From positions 1-62,611 of the forward strand of contig NZ_JAHWYN010000020.1 in NCBI RefSeq assembly GCF_019351435.1: a stretch of 62,611 nt of DNA. The letters run 5' to 3'. This document shows positions 52,807 through 62,507 of the stretch, piece by piece (position 1 is the first letter of the stretch; every line of letters begins with the position of its first letter). The DNA comes from Flavobacterium taihuense. GTDB lineage: Bacteria > Bacteroidota > Bacteroidia > Flavobacteriales > Flavobacteriaceae. The notes beneath the pieces were generated by a model. That model was not told the DNA's origin. It ran no database searches and saw nothing but the letters and a program-made list of their open reading frames with translations. Position numbers and translations under genes: made by a program.

Positions 52807-52921
52807 GCGTGAGGGATAGAAGCTAGCTACCAAAGTAGCGCGGATAGCCCGACCCCGTTGAGCAAAGGAGCTAAATAAGCGGTACTTTAAATTAGCTCCT
52901 TTGCTCAACGGGGACACGCCC
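52807..52921 (-). ncRNA. Structured RNA-like element (Flavo-1-like?), right after the ClC gene
   Basis: A GC-rich, multi-stem block. An outer stem GCGTG (52807-52811) / CACGC (52915-52919) encloses two hairpins. One is long: 22 perfect base pairs, CCCCGTTGAGCAAAGGAGCT.. (52853-52874) with 52892-52913. The other is short: GCTAC/GTAGC at 52826-52839. The minus strand reads GGGCGTG at one end and TATCCCTCACGC at the other, a signature I remember from recurrent Bacteroidota elements and associate with the Rfam Flavo-1 motif, though I cannot verify that here. It begins 3 bases after the ClC stop, so it also may end that transcript. Confidence 0.55.
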
Positions 52922-52924
52922 AAA

Positions 52925-54718
52925 TTATTCTATAGTCATCGATTTTAACTTGGTTCTATACGCTTCAAGGGCAACCGATTTGGATATAAAACCGTAGTAT
53001 TTATCATCACTTACCACTGGAAGAAAGGCTTTTTTGGATGATTCAAATTTATCCATTACGATTTCCATACTATTTGAAGGATGGATTATAGCAACTGGGT
53101 CAGTCATAATTTCTTTGACTAAAGTGTATTTTACACGGTAGGAATTGAAAATAATTTCTCGAATATCATTAAAATGAACAATTCCCAATAGCCGATTTTC
53201 TTTTGAAACTACGGGAAAAATAACTTGATTGGAATGGGATATCAAATCAACTAATTTTTCGAGATTCTCCTCGGGTGAGATGGTTAAATAATCTCTCTGT
53301 ATGATGGCATTTGTGTCTAAAGTTGAAAGCACATTGGCATCTTTATTACTGGTGAATACATGTCCTTTTTTTGCTAATCCCTTAACATCCAAAGAATGCA
53401 CTTCAAATCGTTTTGAAATAGCAAAGCTAATAGAAGATACAATCATAAGCGGTATCATCAAACCATAACCGCCAGTAATTTCAGCAATTAAGAAGATCGC
53501 GGTCAGAGGTGCATGAAACAATCCGCTTAAGATACCAGCCATACCAACCATTGTAAAATTACTGATAGGTAAATTTGTTAAGCCTATTAAATTCAATAGT
53601 TTAGAAAAGAAAAAACCAACATAAGAACCTAAAAACAGGGAGGGAGCAAAATTTCCACCATTACCGCCACTTCCCAAAGTTATTCCTGTTGCAAACGCTT
53701 TTAGCATAAAAGAACAGCCGACAAAAGCCAACAATGCCCAACTATTATCTCTAAATCCTCTAAAAAGGGTGTTTTCTAGCAATTCACTTGGGTCTTTATC
53801 TGATAATATTCTAATGCTCTCATATCCTTCACCAAAGAGCGTTGGAAAAATAAATATTAAAAGGGCTAAAATAGATGCCCCAAAAAGCGCTTTTTTATAA
53901 GGTGAAAACCGGATGTGACTGAAAAAATGTTCTGTTCTTTGAAAATTTCGTGCGTAAAAAACGGCAACAAATCCAGTGCATGTGCCAAGAAGGATGTAAT
54001 ATGGAATATTGTGATAATTGAAAGTTTGTCTGCTTGTGAAATTTAATAAAATCGTTTCGTCCAATGCAATTGCTGATACCAAAGCTCCAGTTGCAGCAGC
54101 TATCATTATGGGTGTAAATGCGGATATACTGACATCGACCAACAAAACTTCAATGGCAAATAGAACTCCTGCGATAGGAGCGTTAAAAGCAGCGGCTATT
54201 CCAGCGGCTACACCGCAACCAATGAGTAAGGTTCTGTCTTTATAATTCAGTTTGTATTTTTGAGCATAATTGGAACCGAAAGCAGCTCCAGTTATTACAA
54301 TAGGACTCTCCAATCCAGCTGAACCTCCCAAACCCACAGTAAGTGAGCTCGTAACAATTTGCGCATACATTTGTTTTCTGGGAATGATACTTGCTTTTTT
54401 TGCAACCGCATATAAAATCTGAGAGGTACCTTTTTCAATTGTTCCTCCTAAAAAACGTTTTATTACAAACACCGTAAGCATAATACCAATTACGGGGAGC
54501 ATTATTTTAAGAAGGCCTATCTTAAAAAAATTGGTATGAATCGTCACATAGGTTGCAAATCTAAATACCCAGTGTGCGAATGTTTTTAGAATAATTACTG
54601 CCGTAGCAGATGAAATTCCAACCAAGACACTCGATAAAAAGATAAATTGCTTTGGGCTAAATGCAGACTGGGATAGAGCAAGCAGTTGTTCTATTTTTGA
54701 AAAAAACTTTTTAAACAT
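52925..54718 (-). CDS. ClC-family chloride channel/antiporter with CBS domains
   Basis: A 597-residue protein. About ten membrane helices (~25-435) are followed by two CBS domains (~460-590) that sense adenine nucleotides in relatives. G-S-A-G-L-E-S-P near residue 135 takes the place of G-R-E-G-P; the Glu that gates or couples protons is kept. G-S-G-G-N-G-G-N-F-A-P is at about 350. It is either a Cl-/H+ exchanger or a channel. TATTTTTG at 54743-54750 is a candidate -7 box. Confidence 0.92.
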   Translation of the reverse strand: MFKKFFSKIEQLLALSQSAFSPKQFIFLSSVLVGISSATAVIILKTFAHWVFRFATYVTIHTNFFKIGLLKIMLPVIGIMLTVFVIKRFLGGTIEKGTSQILYAVAKKASIIPRKQMYAQIVTSSLTVGLGGSAGLESPIVITGAAFGSNYAQKYKLNYKDRTLLIGCGVAAGIAAAFNAPIAGVLFAIEVLLVDVSISAFTPIMIAAATGALVSAIALDETILLNFTSRQTFNYHNIPYYILLGTCTGFVAVFYARNFQRTEHFFSHIRFSPYKKALFGASILALLIFIFPTLFGEGYESIRILSDKDPSELLENTLFRGFRDNSWALLAFVGCSFMLKAFATGITLGSGGNGGNFAPSLFLGSYVGFFFSKLLNLIGLTNLPISNFTMVGMAGILSGLFHAPLTAIFLIAEITGGYGLMIPLMIVSSISFAISKRFEVHSLDVKGLAKKGHVFTSNKDANVLSTLDTNAIIQRDYLTISPEENLEKLVDLISHSNQVIFPVVSKENRLLGIVHFNDIREIIFNSYRVKYTLVKEIMTDPVAIIHPSNSMEIVMDKFESSKKAFLPVVSDDKYYGFISKSVALEAYRTKLKSMTIE

Positions 54719-54742
54719 TGTATCTTTAAACTTGGTTTATCA

Positions 54743-54750
54743 CAAAAATA
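54743..54750 (-). promoter_or_regulatory. Likely -7 box of the ClC gene
   Basis: Minus-strand TATTTTTG matches TAnnTTTG, 25 bp before the start. Confidence 0.38.
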
Positions 54751-54777
54751 AGCTTTTTTAATATAAAAAAGGAAGAA

Positions 54778-55941
54778 CTATTCCATCAAAGACATTGCAT
54801 GTTTAGCAACTATTCCAAAATTATATCCTTGTGCTTCATCATAACCCGCATAATTGACGGCGATAAGTTGACCACATTCGTTAAACACTGGTGAGCCGCT
54901 GGCGCCATGAGTTGAAGTGACATTATACTGAACACTGACGCCATCTGATTCTTTATTGATTTGGCCTTCATAAACTTGCACTTTGATACCTCTACGCGTG
55001 TTCGCTAATTGTAGCCCCATTGGGTATCCAATCAAAATGGCATTGGTTCCTGGTTTTATACTTGAATCATCTTTTACTGCATTGTCTAAATCAACAATGT
55101 CCGATACGGAAGCAGGTAATGTCTCACTTGTAAGTTGTAAAATAGCAACATCCACTTCGTCTCCATCGGCTATTTTTAAAACTTTGCATTGCAACCAATC
55201 ATCTTTCGAACCATGCAATGCCACACTTATTTCAACGGTTTTAGGAACAATTTCGATATCTTCAAGTTTGGTGAATACAATTTGGCTTGTTATTGCTTTT
55301 TCTTCTGATTGATTATCCGATATCAAATCATTTACTTCGGTATTTACACTAGTAGAATCTACATTGGCAACCGCCTCTGCAGTTGTTGCTACCGGAGCAT
55401 CTTCCTCTGAATATTCTTCTTCACCTTCATCACCATAATAGTCATTCCAATGTAATTCAAGATAGGTTTTATAGTCTTTTTTATCAATAGAATCAGGCAA
55501 AACAGCTGCGATATGATTTTTCAAATCGCTAAGGTCCTCATTTTTGTCTTCAGTATATTTCCAAGGTTCAGCAACGTGATGATTTGTGACAATTTTTCCA
55601 TCTTCTGAAACAAAAAAACCAGTTCCTGAAATTGTTTTTCCATCAAATGAATTATCGTCAACTGTAATTTGAAAGGGTTCAGACCCTTTTATGGAAATTT
55701 GCAAAGCATAAGTATGTTTAACAAGAACAACTGCATCTTTGTATTTTTCATAAATTGCAGTTTGATTATTTAAACAAACTACTTCTTTTTTATGGAATTT
55801 TGCCCAAACTCTGGGAATAATAATGATTCCCAGAACAAATACAATTCCAATAATCAATGCTATCTTTTTATTTCTCCCTTTGTTGTTGGATTGCAATGTG
55901 TTTGCATTAGATTTTTCTTCCGAAGCTTGATTATCTATCAT
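54778..55941 (-). CDS. Membrane-anchored trypsin-like serine protease
   Basis: A 387-residue protein. One membrane anchor (~27-43) is followed by a trypsin-like domain: His122 (T-N-H-H-V), Asp264 (D-E-V-D-V-A) and Ser348 (G-A-S-G-S-P) form the triad. A ~75-residue, very acidic low-complexity insertion (about 150-225) lies between His and Asp and has no counterpart in DegP-type enzymes. There is no PDZ domain. It probably acts in the periplasm on misfolded or specific substrates. A TAAATTTG box lies 19 bp upstream. Confidence 0.86.
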   Translation of the reverse strand: MIDNQASEEKSNANTLQSNNKGRNKKIALIIGIVFVLGIIIIPRVWAKFHKKEVVCLNNQTAIYEKYKDAVVLVKHTYALQISIKGSEPFQITVDDNSFDGKTISGTGFFVSEDGKIVTNHHVAEPWKYTEDKNEDLSDLKNHIAAVLPDSIDKKDYKTYLELHWNDYYGDEGEEEYSEEDAPVATTAEAVANVDSTSVNTEVNDLISDNQSEEKAITSQIVFTKLEDIEIVPKTVEISVALHGSKDDWLQCKVLKIADGDEVDVAILQLTSETLPASVSDIVDLDNAVKDDSSIKPGTNAILIGYPMGLQLANTRRGIKVQVYEGQINKESDGVSVQYNVTSTHGASGSPVFNECGQLIAVNYAGYDEAQGYNFGIVAKHAMSLME

Positions 55942-55959
55942 TTCTTAAATTTTTGATAG

Positions 55960-55967
55960 CAAATTTA
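55960..55967 (-). promoter_or_regulatory. Likely -7 box of the serine protease gene
   Basis: Minus-strand TAAATTTG matches TAnnTTTG, 19 bp before the start. Confidence 0.38.
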
Positions 55968-56139
55968 ATAAAAGAAAACGTACTAATTAAATTGTCGCTT
56001 GTTTTAATCTAAAATATTTACAAACGTAAATTTAAAATACTTAATTTCAACTACTTAATTTTTTTTAAACTAAAAACAATAAGTGGCATACGATTATTTA
56101 AGAATGAAAAGACTCAAACAAATAGGGTAAGAATAAATA

Positions 56140-56808
56140 TTATTTGATGTTTTTCAAAGCTTCTTTCTTACTCAATTTTTTTAAATCAGAACAGGAAACA
56201 AAATTTCTGACCGCTTCTGGATTTGTTTTGGCATATTCCCGCAATGCCCAACCAATGGCTTTTTGAATAAAAAATTCGTTGGATGTTTTATGCTTCTCAC
56301 ATATCGATTTCAATAAATCAAAATTCGTTTTTTCTTTATAACCCAACTGAAAAAGAATAGCGCTTCGATTGAGCCATATATTTGCTGAATTTGAAAAACG
56401 AGCGATGACAAAATCTGTTTCTAAAGGGAATTTTTGCAAATAATCGCCTAAAATAAATTTGGCAATAACATCAACACTGTCCCACCAAGAGTTGGTAATG
56501 ATGAGTTTTTCGATAAGCAGAATGTCCTCTCTTATATAATTATTCTTGAGGTTTTTGATTACGATTTCTAAAGCACAATATTGTAGTTCGCGCTCCTTTT
56601 TAGAATACAATAACAAAGCAATTTCTCTTGTATTATCAGACACTTCTCTTTGATTTACTGCCCAAATAGCTTTAAGAATTCTTCTTCTTTCTTCCGTTTT
56701 TATACCAAAAAACAGAAAGTTGTTCCTCATGTATTTTGACATAGCAACTGCATTTCCGGCGTTGCTTTTTATTGCAAAAGCTTTTTCTAAAGAGGAAATA
56801 AAAATCAT
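56140..56808 (-). CDS. AlkD-like DNA alkylation repair protein
   Basis: A 222-residue HEAT-repeat protein from the ATG at 56808 (MIFISSLEKAFAIKSN). The longer frame to 56844 is less likely because it nearly touches the ggt stop. F-G-I-K-T-E-E-R-R-R-I, then N-S-W-W-D-S-V-D and K-A-I-G-W-A-L-R-E-Y-A-K-T match the AlkD/AlkC-like glycosylase family that excises N3- and N7-alkylated bases without base flipping. It ends the acpH-ggt-ggt operon. Confidence 0.9.
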   Translation of the reverse strand: MIFISSLEKAFAIKSNAGNAVAMSKYMRNNFLFFGIKTEERRRILKAIWAVNQREVSDNTREIALLLYSKKERELQYCALEIVIKNLKNNYIREDILLIEKLIITNSWWDSVDVIAKFILGDYLQKFPLETDFVIARFSNSANIWLNRSAILFQLGYKEKTNFDLLKSICEKHKTSNEFFIQKAIGWALREYAKTNPEAVRNFVSCSDLKKLSKKEALKNIK

Positions 56809-56853
56809 AATATAAAAATTCAATTTGCAATCTGTACCTAACAATCTAAAATT

Positions 56854-58536
56854 TTAATATCCAACCGCTTTATCATCTCCCCTAAAATCGGCACCGCCTT
56901 CAATCTTCCCGTCAGGCAGTATTAAAATAGCATCCACTTTTCCAATTACGGGGGTTGTTTTCTCATTGATAAGGTATCCTTTAGTTTTTAATTTTTCAAA
57001 TGTGGTTGAATCAAAAGTATTAGGTTCAAATGTAATGACATCTGGCAACCACTGATGATGAAATCTCGGAACATTGACTGCTTCTTGCATTCCCAAATTG
57101 TATTCATAAACATTGAGAATGGTTTGCAAAACAGATGTAATAATGGTTGAACCTCCGGGTGATCCGACAACCATAAATAATTTTCCGTTTTTCTCAACAA
57201 TTGTGGGAGTCATAGAACTCAACATTCTTTTTTGTGGAGCGATACTGTTGGCTTCGTTTCCAACAAGTCCAAACATATTGGGTTCACCGGGTTTAGCACT
57301 AAAATCATCCATCTCATTGTTTAGGAAAAAGCCCAATTCATCACAATAATATTTCGAACCAAAGCCATCATTTAGGGTTGTCGTAGCAGCAATTGCATTT
57401 CCAAATTGATCAACGATCGAGTAGTGGGTAGTCTCTGTACTTTCATTATAAGTTATTTTTCCTTCTTTAATTTGAGACGATAAAGTTGCTCTATCTAGAT
57501 TGAAGCTGGACATTCTTTCTTTTAAATAATTATCATCCATCAACTCTTTCAAAGGGATTTTTACAAAATCCGGATCCCCCAGAAAATAACTTCTATCGGC
57601 ATAAGCTCTGCGTTCGGCTTCCACAATTACCTGTATTGATTGGGCTGAATTGTGACCCATTTTGGATAACTCGTATGGCTCAATCATTTTTAAAATCTGT
57701 GCTAGACAAATACCGCCACTGCTAGGAGGAGCCATCGAAATTACCTTTAAATCTTTATACGTAAAAGATAAGGGAGCTCTCCATTTGGCTTCATACTTAG
57801 CCAAATCTTTCATCGTAATAATTCCTCCCTTTTCTTTAAGGTATTTAACCATTTTTTTTGCGGTCTGCCCTTTATAAAACTCATTTCTTCCATTTTTTGA
57901 AATTCTTCTCAAAGTGGATGCTAAGGCGGGATATTTTATGGTGTCATATTCTTTGTATAGTTTGGAATATAATGAACCTGTTCCGTTTATTTTAATCAGT
58001 TCGTCATGATAATCACTCAAACGTTGTGCTTGTTTTTTAGTAACAATAACTCCTTTTTCGGCTAATGCAATCACGGGTTTCAAAATTTCGGACATTGGCA
58101 TAGAACCATATTTATCGTGAACGGCAAATACTCCTGCAATAGTTCCTGGAACGCCAATAGCGAGCGGTGATTCAGTACTTTTTCCTTTAATTACATTTCC
58201 GTCTTTGTCCAAAAACATATTTTTGGTGGCCGCCAATGGTGCTTTTTCTCTGTAATCTAGCGAGCCAACTTCACCATTTGCTTTGCGAAATACCATAAAC
58301 CCGCCACCTCCGAGGTTACCTGCATAAGGATAGGCGACTGCCAAAGCCAATTCGGTGGCGACCATAGCATCAAATGCATTTCCGCCTTTTTGCATAATTT
58401 CAGCACCAATTTTGGAGGCTTCTTCTCGTGCCGAAACCACCATTGCTTTGTCAACAACAAGACCTTTGACTGTTGTGTTTGTCTGTTCAAAACTATTTAA
58501 ACAGATAAGTAGTATGGGAATGTATATTTTTTTCAT
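56854..58536 (-). CDS. ggt: Gamma-glutamyltransferase, secreted form
   Basis: A 560-residue proenzyme. Thr369 in T-T-H-Y-S is the predicted nucleophile and self-cleavage point giving large and small subunits. G-S-P-G-G-S and the N-terminal R-E-E-A-S-K-I-G motif are conserved. The N-terminus is hydrophobic but without a good lipobox, so secretion by a standard signal peptide is expected. It hydrolyses or transfers the gamma-glutamyl group of glutathione. It lies 12 bp after a close paralog, so the two are a tandem duplicate. Confidence 0.94.
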   Translation of the reverse strand: MKKIYIPILLICLNSFEQTNTTVKGLVVDKAMVVSAREEASKIGAEIMQKGGNAFDAMVATELALAVAYPYAGNLGGGGFMVFRKANGEVGSLDYREKAPLAATKNMFLDKDGNVIKGKSTESPLAIGVPGTIAGVFAVHDKYGSMPMSEILKPVIALAEKGVIVTKKQAQRLSDYHDELIKINGTGSLYSKLYKEYDTIKYPALASTLRRISKNGRNEFYKGQTAKKMVKYLKEKGGIITMKDLAKYEAKWRAPLSFTYKDLKVISMAPPSSGGICLAQILKMIEPYELSKMGHNSAQSIQVIVEAERRAYADRSYFLGDPDFVKIPLKELMDDNYLKERMSSFNLDRATLSSQIKEGKITYNESTETTHYSIVDQFGNAIAATTTLNDGFGSKYYCDELGFFLNNEMDDFSAKPGEPNMFGLVGNEANSIAPQKRMLSSMTPTIVEKNGKLFMVVGSPGGSTIITSVLQTILNVYEYNLGMQEAVNVPRFHHQWLPDVITFEPNTFDSTTFEKLKTKGYLINEKTTPVIGKVDAILILPDGKIEGGADFRGDDKAVGY

Positions 58537-58548
58537 TTTTAAAATCGA

Positions 58549-60234
58549 TTAATATCCAGATGCGTTATTATCTCCCCTTTTGTCCGCTCCACCTTCTAAT
58601 TTACCATTTGGGAGTACCAAAATAGCATCAACTTCACCAATATTTTGATTGTTTTTTTCATTGATGATGTAGCCTTTCTTTTTTAAATCATCCAATAAAG
58701 ATTTTGAAAACGAATTCGGTTCAAAAACGACTTCATCAGGTAACCATTGATGGTGAAAACGTGGTGAATTGACCGCCTCCTGCATACTCAAATCAAACTC
58801 GTAAACGTTCAAAATAGTTTGCAAAACCGAAGTAATGATAGTGGATCCTCCTGGAGTTCCAACGACCATAAAGAGTTTTCCGTTTTTCTCAACTATTGTT
58901 GGAGACATAGAACTCAACATTCTTTTTCCGGGTGCAATGCTATTGGCTTTTGATCCTGTCAAACCATATAAATTGGGCACACCCGCTTTGGCACTAAAGT
59001 CATCCATTTGGTTGTTCAAAAAGAAACCCAATTCATCACAATAAATTTTAGAACCATAATTGTCATTTAAAGTAGTCGTTACAGAAACTGCATTTCCTTT
59101 GGCATCCACTATTGAATAATGGGTTGTTTGCTTGCTCTCGTAACCTTGAATCGTACCGTGGGCAACATCCGAAGATTTTGTGGCTTTGTCAAATGAAAAA
59201 TTGCTCATTCTATTTTTTAAATAGGTGGAGTCTTGCAATTCTTTCATCGGAAGTTTTACAAAATCAGGATCTCCCAAGTAATAGTTTCTATCGGCATACG
59301 CTCTACGTTCCGATTCTGTAATTACTTGAATGGCTTTCATGCTATTATGTCCCATTTCGGCAAGATCATACGGCTCAATCATTTTCATAATTTGCTTCAA
59401 ACAAATACCGCCGCTGCTAGGAGGTGACATCGAAGTAATCTTTAAATCCTTATATTTAAAAGTGATTGGAGTTCGCCATTTTGCTTGGTATTTAGCCAAA
59501 TCATCAAGGGTAAAAAGACCTCCTTTTTTTTCCATAAAAGTAACCAGTTTTTGTGCCGTCTCTCCTTTATAAAATTCATCTGCCCCATTTTTAGAAATTC
59601 GCTTCAATGTTTCGGCCAAAGCCAAATATTTGATGGTATCCCCAACTTTATATACTTTCGAAAACAAACTATTTGGTCCGTTGGCTTTTATAAAAGAAGC
59701 TCGGTAATCTGCCAAACTTTGAGCTTGATATTCAGTAACGACAACGCCTCTTTCTGCTAGAGCAATTACAGGTTTTAAAATTTCACTTATAGGTAATGAA
59801 CCATATTTTTGATGTACTTCGAATACACCGGCAATCGTGCCAGGAATTCCTGAGGCCAAAGCTGTTTCGGTACTTTTTCCCTCAATGACATTTCCTTTTT
59901 CATCGAGATACATATCTTTTGAGGCTGACAAAGGGGCTTTTTCTCTGTAATCTAGAGCTCCTGTTTCACCGTTAGCCTTTCTAAAAACCATAAATCCTCC
60001 GCCACCAATATTTCCTGCTTGAGGATGGCTTACCGCCAAAGCCAATTCGGTGGCAACCATAGCATCAAAAGCATTTCCACCTTTTTTCAAGATTTCGACA
60101 CCAATTTTAGATGCTTCTTCTCGAGCCGAAACTACCATAACTTTGGAAGTCACTAAACCTGTTGGTTCAACTACTTTTTCATTCGATTTGCAACTTAGAA
60201 ACAATATTGCAATTAGAAGGATGTATTTTCTCAT
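58549..60234 (-). CDS. ggt: Gamma-glutamyltransferase, lipoprotein form
   Basis: A 561-residue paralog of the preceding entry. It has a lipoprotein signal (I-L-F-L-S-C-K-S, Cys15) and is therefore anchored in a membrane. Nucleophile Thr370 is in T-T-H-Y-S, and the S-P-T-I-V and G-T-P-G-G-S motifs are intact. It is highly similar to its neighbour along the full length, but the membrane attachment differs. Its start overlaps the end of the AcpH-like gene by 4 bases. Confidence 0.94.
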   Translation of the reverse strand: MRKYILLIAILFLSCKSNEKVVEPTGLVTSKVMVVSAREEASKIGVEILKKGGNAFDAMVATELALAVSHPQAGNIGGGGFMVFRKANGETGALDYREKAPLSASKDMYLDEKGNVIEGKSTETALASGIPGTIAGVFEVHQKYGSLPISEILKPVIALAERGVVVTEYQAQSLADYRASFIKANGPNSLFSKVYKVGDTIKYLALAETLKRISKNGADEFYKGETAQKLVTFMEKKGGLFTLDDLAKYQAKWRTPITFKYKDLKITSMSPPSSGGICLKQIMKMIEPYDLAEMGHNSMKAIQVITESERRAYADRNYYLGDPDFVKLPMKELQDSTYLKNRMSNFSFDKATKSSDVAHGTIQGYESKQTTHYSIVDAKGNAVSVTTTLNDNYGSKIYCDELGFFLNNQMDDFSAKAGVPNLYGLTGSKANSIAPGKRMLSSMSPTIVEKNGKLFMVVGTPGGSTIITSVLQTILNVYEFDLSMQEAVNSPRFHHQWLPDEVVFEPNSFSKSLLDDLKKKGYIINEKNNQNIGEVDAILVLPNGKLEGGADKRGDNNASGY

Positions 60235-60815
60235 AGGGATTCTAATTTTTGTTGGGATTGTATTTTGACATCTTGGAAGAAAGAGGTAAATTCTTGCTCA
60301 AATTCGGTATAATATTCAATAAGTTCATTGGGAGAAAAACGCATTTTAGATTCGTTTTTGGTTCGACTGTCCATTTGTGTCAAAATCTTACTGATTCCCT
60401 CAACGGTTTGATAACTGACTAACCAATTGTATTCAATCATATAAGGCATCATTCCTTTGGTTCTTTCGGATAAAAAATCATAATTATCACGTAACGATTG
60501 GTAAAAGTTTTCGGTGTAATCCACTAAGGTTTCACTTGAATAATTACTCCAATTTTTGGCTAAAAAATGATCATAAAAAACATCGACAATTACGCCTCCA
60601 TAATGATGATAATTTCGATGCAAGCGCTTGGTGCTTTCCCTAAACACAGGATGAGCATCGGTATAAGTATCAATAAAACGATGCAATTTAATCCCCTTTT
60701 GAATTTCTAATGGATAAGTTTCAAATTGTTTTCCCCGAATTCCATCCGCCATAAAGTTCCCGATTTTTATCAAATCATTGTCTCCCGATAAATAGATGTG
60801 GGCTAGGAAGTTCAT
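60231..60815 (-). CDS. acpH: AcpH-like acyl carrier protein phosphodiesterase
   Basis: A 194-residue HD-fold-type protein. M-N-F-L-A-H-I-Y-L-S-G at the start, then G-N-F-M-A-D and H-R-F-I-D-T-Y-T-D-x-H-P near residue 45 match AcpH. AcpH removes phosphopantetheine from acyl carrier protein, although some homologs act on other substrates. It is the first gene of a four-gene operon with two ggt and alkD. Confidence 0.88.
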   Translation of the reverse strand: MNFLAHIYLSGDNDLIKIGNFMADGIRGKQFETYPLEIQKGIKLHRFIDTYTDAHPVFRESTKRLHRNYHHYGGVIVDVFYDHFLAKNWSNYSSETLVDYTENFYQSLRDNYDFLSERTKGMMPYMIEYNWLVSYQTVEGISKILTQMDSRTKNESKMRFSPNELIEYYTEFEQEFTSFFQDVKIQSQQKLESL

Positions 60816-61018
60816 TTTTTGGTGGGTTGTTAAGGTTCTTTAGAAACAAAGATTCTAAGTTTGCATTCGTAAATGTATAAACTTTTTTATTGATTATTTT
60901 ATAAATTAAAACAAGAGAGTAAATGAATGATTTTCATATTCTCAGAAAATCAGGGATTCAAGAACCTATTTTTATAAAAACTTAGCGTATCAGCAACTCA
61001 GAAACTCGGCAACTTTTT

Positions 61019-61026
61019 TATATTTG
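61019..61026 (+). promoter_or_regulatory. Likely -7 box of glmM
   Basis: Plus-strand TATATTTG is a perfect TAnnTTTG match 28 bp before the ATG; the -33 partner is not clear. Confidence 0.45.
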
Positions 61027-61053
61027 TATTAAAATAACCATTAATTCAATAAA

Positions 61054-62442
61054 ATGACTTTAATAAAATCAATATCCGGAATACGAGGAACAATAGGAGG
61101 GAAAGTAGGAGATAATTTGACACCTGTTGATGCTGTAAAATTTGCTTCGGCGTATGGAACTTGGCTAAAGAATTATTCCAAAAAAGATAAGCTGACTGTA
61201 GTAGTAGGTCGTGATGCCCGTATTTCGGGACCTATGATTCACAATTTGGTAATCAATACACTTATAGGATTAGGAATTGATGTAATCGATTTGGGATTAT
61301 CTACAACTCCAACCGTTGAAGTAGCTGTTCCTTTGGAAAAAGCCGATGGTGGAATTATTCTAACAGCTTCTCATAATCCAAAACAATGGAATGCCTTGAA
61401 ATTATTGAATGAAAAAGGAGAGTTTTTGAATGGAGCAGAAGGAGAAAAAATTCTTGAGATTGCCGAAGACGAAGCTTTCGATTTCTCAGATGTAGACAAC
61501 TTGGGCGAAATTACTGTAAATGATGCTTATATGGATATTCATATCGATGAAGTATTGAACTTACCATTAGTAGATATTGGAGCAGTAAAAGCGGCTAAAT
61601 TTAAAGTAGTTGTTGATGGCGTAAATTCATCAGGTGGAATTATTATTCCAAGATTGTTAGAATTGATGGGTGTAGAAGTGGTGAAATTATACTGTGAACC
61701 CAACGGTCATTTTCCGCACAATCCAGAACCTTTGAAAGAACACTTAACCGATATTTCAGAGTTAGTGGTTAAAGAAAAAGCTCATTTGGGAGTTGTCGTC
61801 GATCCAGATGTAGATCGTTTGGCTTTTATCTGCGAAGACGGTGAAATGTTTGGAGAAGAATATACATTAGTCGCTTGTGCCGATTATGTTTTGAGCAAAA
61901 CTCCCGGAAATACAGTATCTAATATGTCTTCTTCTCGTGCTTTGCGTGATGTGACCAATAAACATAACGGAACTTACGAAGCGAGTGCGGTAGGCGAGGT
62001 GAACGTCGTGGAATTGATGAAAAAGAACAACGCAATCATTGGTGGGGAAGGTAATGGCGGAATAATTTACCCGGAATCTCATTACGGCCGTGACAGTATG
62101 GTAGGTGTGGCTTTGTTCTTAACACATTTGGCCAACAAAAAAATGTCGGTTTCGGCTTTGCGTGCATCATATCCAGAATATTATATGAGCAAAAACAAAA
62201 TAGAATTAACACCTCAAATTGATGTTGATGCGATTCTTGTCGCGATGACCGAAAAATACAAAAACGAAGATATTACGACAATAGATGGTGTGAAAATTGA
62301 CTTTGCTGATAACTGGGTGCATTTAAGAAAATCGAACACCGAACCGATTATTCGTATTTATACCGAGGCGTCCAGTCAGAAATTGGCAGATGACTTGGCC
62401 TTGCGAATTATAGATGAAATAAAAGCAGTAGCTGGAATATAA
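61054..62442 (+). CDS. glmM: Phosphoglucosamine mutase
   Basis: A 462-residue alpha-D-phosphohexomutase. Ser106 in T-A-S-H-N-P is the phosphoserine. The metal loop D-P-D-V-D-R, G-E-G-N-G-G and the C-terminal phosphate-binding R-K-S-N-T-E-P are all present. It converts glucosamine-6-phosphate to glucosamine-1-phosphate for UDP-GlcNAc, feeding wall and outer-membrane glycans. A phosphomannomutase activity cannot be excluded from sequence alone. It is transcribed divergently from acpH. Confidence 0.92.
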   Translation: MTLIKSISGIRGTIGGKVGDNLTPVDAVKFASAYGTWLKNYSKKDKLTVVVGRDARISGPMIHNLVINTLIGLGIDVIDLGLSTTPTVEVAVPLEKADGGIILTASHNPKQWNALKLLNEKGEFLNGAEGEKILEIAEDEAFDFSDVDNLGEITVNDAYMDIHIDEVLNLPLVDIGAVKAAKFKVVVDGVNSSGGIIIPRLLELMGVEVVKLYCEPNGHFPHNPEPLKEHLTDISELVVKEKAHLGVVVDPDVDRLAFICEDGEMFGEEYTLVACADYVLSKTPGNTVSNMSSSRALRDVTNKHNGTYEASAVGEVNVVELMKKNNAIIGGEGNGGIIYPESHYGRDSMVGVALFLTHLANKKMSVSALRASYPEYYMSKNKIELTPQIDVDAILVAMTEKYKNEDITTIDGVKIDFADNWVHLRKSNTEPIIRIYTEASSQKLADDLALRIIDEIKAVAGI

Positions 62443-62507
62443 AACTAAAAAAAACCGACGTAAGAGCTACCGTCTGGACACAACTTTTTTATCTTTGAGA
62501 TAAAAAA

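Noticed and set aside
52633..52923. Minus-strand frame of 96 codons upstream of uvrA
   Set aside because: It runs through the structured RNA-like element and the uvrA promoter; no family resemblance.
60847..60880. Ninth or tenth copy of the shared promoter upstream of acpH
   Set aside because: AATCTTTG is present, but the position of the left box reads TTTATA (minus strand) rather than TRWAAC, so it does not fit.
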